Assembly: GCA_937931775.1 (NCBI GenBank)
Contig: CALHAQ010000065.1
Location: 1-8,401 of the forward strand
DNA length: 8,401 nt
DNA from: an uncultured Candidatus Altimarinota bacterium
Lineage (GTDB): Bacteria > Patescibacteriota > Gracilibacteria > BD1-5 > UBA6164
Reading direction: 5' to 3'
Below, piece after piece: positions 7,021 through 8,401 of the stretch. Made by a program: the position numbers and the translations under genes. The notes under the pieces are model-generated. The model made no database searches. It worked only from the letters and a program-made list of their open reading frames with translations, and was not told where the DNA came from. The number at the start of each line of letters is the position of its first letter. Position 1 is the stretch's first letter.

Positions 7021-8372
7021 ATATCACACTTTTACCTGTACCTAAGAAGTATGGAATGATGGAGTCTCCACAGATTGATATGGCTCAATTATTTTGAGAT
7101 TTGGAGCAAATACCTAATGCTGATATCTCTCTTTATGATGGGAGAAATTTATTTTCTCAGGACGATGTTCATTTAGAAAATTTGTTTGATGATATGCCAA
7201 GTTATGAATCATATTTTCATTCTATTTATGATTCAAGTATTTTAGAAAATAATCAGGCTAAAAATTTTTATAATTATGTTCAAGATATTATATGAAAGCA
7301 AGATATATATATTATTCCTTTTTCAGTATTAGAACAATTTAGAATAGAGTATATAGTTCCAGCATTGTGCTTTATAAAATTTCTCAATAAACATTTCCCA
7401 GATGCTAAAATAATATTGTTTTGAAATTATTCATATAAATATGCAAAAGTATTTCAAGAGAAGTTTAGTTTTGTAGACGCTATAGTACTTCATGCTGATA
7501 ATATATCACTGAAAAACTATCTTTTAAGTGGAGAAACTAAAAACATTATTTATAGAGATGAGAAATGAAATTTTCAAGAAGGGAAACAAGATTATGGTGT
7601 AAATATAGATGAATTTATGCCCCCGAACTTTGATCACTTCAATTTGAATTTTTACTCAAGAAAATGAAAGTTAGTACTTCCGTATGAACTCTCAAGGGGA
7701 TGTAAAAATAGTTGTTTTTTTTGTTATTATATTCATAAAGGGGGAACGGTATATAAAAAAGATAGTGGCAAAATCTGCAGGGATCTTATAGCGCTTAGAA
7801 AAAAATATAAAACGAATTTGTTTCACTTTCATGATGCAGAGGTGAATGCTGACAATGATTTCCTTATGGATGTATGTAAAGAGATGATTGCCACTAAAAC
7901 AAGTATTTTCTGGTCAGCCCTTGCTATACCTCATAATTTAGATATCAATATGCTCAAGTTACTTTATACTGCTGGGTGTAGACAGTTAAGGTTTTGAGTA
8001 GAATCAGGGAGTCCAAAGATATTAAAGGTTATCGGAAAAGGAACAAATGTGGAGGAAATAGAAAATATTTTGAGAGATTGTAAGAGAGTAGGAATATCTA
8101 CCTATCTCACGCTTATTACAGATATTCCTCAAGAAGATTTTTCTGATGTAACTGCAACTACAAATTTTTTAATTAAGAATAAAGATTATATCTGAGACTT
8201 ACAGATGTGTAGGTATGGTGAACTTGGGAATTTCCCTGTTGAACATCTGAAACATACTACCTTTCCAAAAACTTTTGATAGGATGTCTCCAAGGAAAATG
8301 TTGTTTGAGACACTTCAAAGAAAACTATGAATACCTAAATGAGATATTGTAGAATTTATTAGAAATTTTTAA
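7011..8372 (+). CDS. B12-binding-type radical SAM protein (second of tandem pair)
   Basis: 453 residues with nine in-frame TGA glycines, starting at ATG 7011 inside the last codons of the preceding gene. It is a clear paralogue of that gene in both halves. The N-terminal B12-like domain has SPQIDMAQLFGDL, AKIILFGNYSYKYA and FSFVDAIV. The radical SAM core has C231-x3-C235-x2-C238 (SRGCKNSCFFCY), LFHFHDAEVN, WSALAIPHNL, AGCRQLRFGVESGS and LITDIPQEDFSD. About 18 of 26 residues are identical around the cluster motif, and similarity falls off towards the C-terminus. DxHxxG is again absent. Two similar but non-identical enzymes side by side suggest two successive modifications, two sites on one substrate, or a heterodimer (inference). 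Far fewer TGA codons are used than in its twin, although both were presumably duplicated from one ancestor. Confidence 0.87.
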
Positions 8373-8382
8373 TTATAAATAT

Positions 8383-8401
8383 ATGGATAAAGGGGTAAAA
8401 A
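8383..8401 (+). CDS. Possible start of a next gene (truncated by window end)
   Basis: An ATG at 8383 opens MDKGVK and runs off the window, 10 bases after the preceding stop. TATAAA at 8374-8379 lies just upstream. The close same-strand spacing matches the rest of the operon, but six codons are too few to name a product or prove a gene. Confidence 0.35.

Noticed and set aside
784..8372. Window read as a row of pseudogenes broken by TGA stops
   Set aside because: Reading TGA as glycine restores full-length, motif-complete proteins in every case with no frameshifts, and genes still end at TAA or TAG.
784..8372. TGA as tryptophan (code 4) or selenocysteine
   Set aside because: TGA falls at conserved glycines (GGE, SGTTS, GPGDE, FGIESGS, PQE-flanking blocks), TGG is used for Trp, and TGA is far too frequent for selenocysteine.

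Overview
The window is AT-rich DNA in which every gene is interrupted by in-frame TGA codons. These fall where conserved families have glycine, while TGG is still used for tryptophan and genes end at TAA or TAG. That is genetic code 25 (UGA = Gly), known from the candidate phyla Absconditabacteria (SR1) and Gracilibacteria (BD1-5). I infer a Candidate Phyla Radiation bacterium of one of these lineages. With the standard code almost every gene looks fragmented, and the key precursor gene disappears. All CDS calls here are read with TGA as glycine.

Layout. (1) 1-607, minus strand: a P-loop kinase of the guanylate kinase/PhnN type, cut by the window edge. (2) 608-783: a divergent promoter region with a TATAAT box and overlapping inverted repeats. 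(3) 784-3533, plus strand: a four-gene His-Xaa-Ser (Hxs) peptide-maturation locus. It holds an HxsD-like protein with an acidic tail, a 61-residue mini-HxsD, a radical SAM maturase of the HxsB family, and a 157-residue HxsA-like precursor with eleven His-Xaa-Ser tripeptides. (4) 3530-4450, minus strand: a 306-residue radical SAM protein, overlapping the end of hxsA tail to tail by 4 bp. (5) 4449-8372, plus strand: a DegT/DnrJ/EryC1 PLP aminotransferase, whose ATG overlaps the ATG of the preceding radical SAM gene head to head, then two paralogous B12-binding-type radical SAM proteins overlapping by 10 bp. (6) A possible next gene begins at 8383.

How they may work together. HxsD, mini-HxsD, HxsB and HxsA form a recognisable RiPP-like cassette: a repeat-rich substrate, its radical SAM enzyme and helper proteins. 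The standard second maturase, HxsC, is not here; the adjacent minus-strand radical SAM protein could fill that role (inference). The most striking feature is that the HxsB protein keeps its radical SAM cluster (CxxxCxxC) and SPASM-region sequence, yet nearly all the cysteines that would hold the auxiliary clusters are replaced. The aminotransferase plus paired B12-type radical SAM genes look like a second biosynthetic module. No sequence evidence ties its product to the Hxs peptide apart from proximity.
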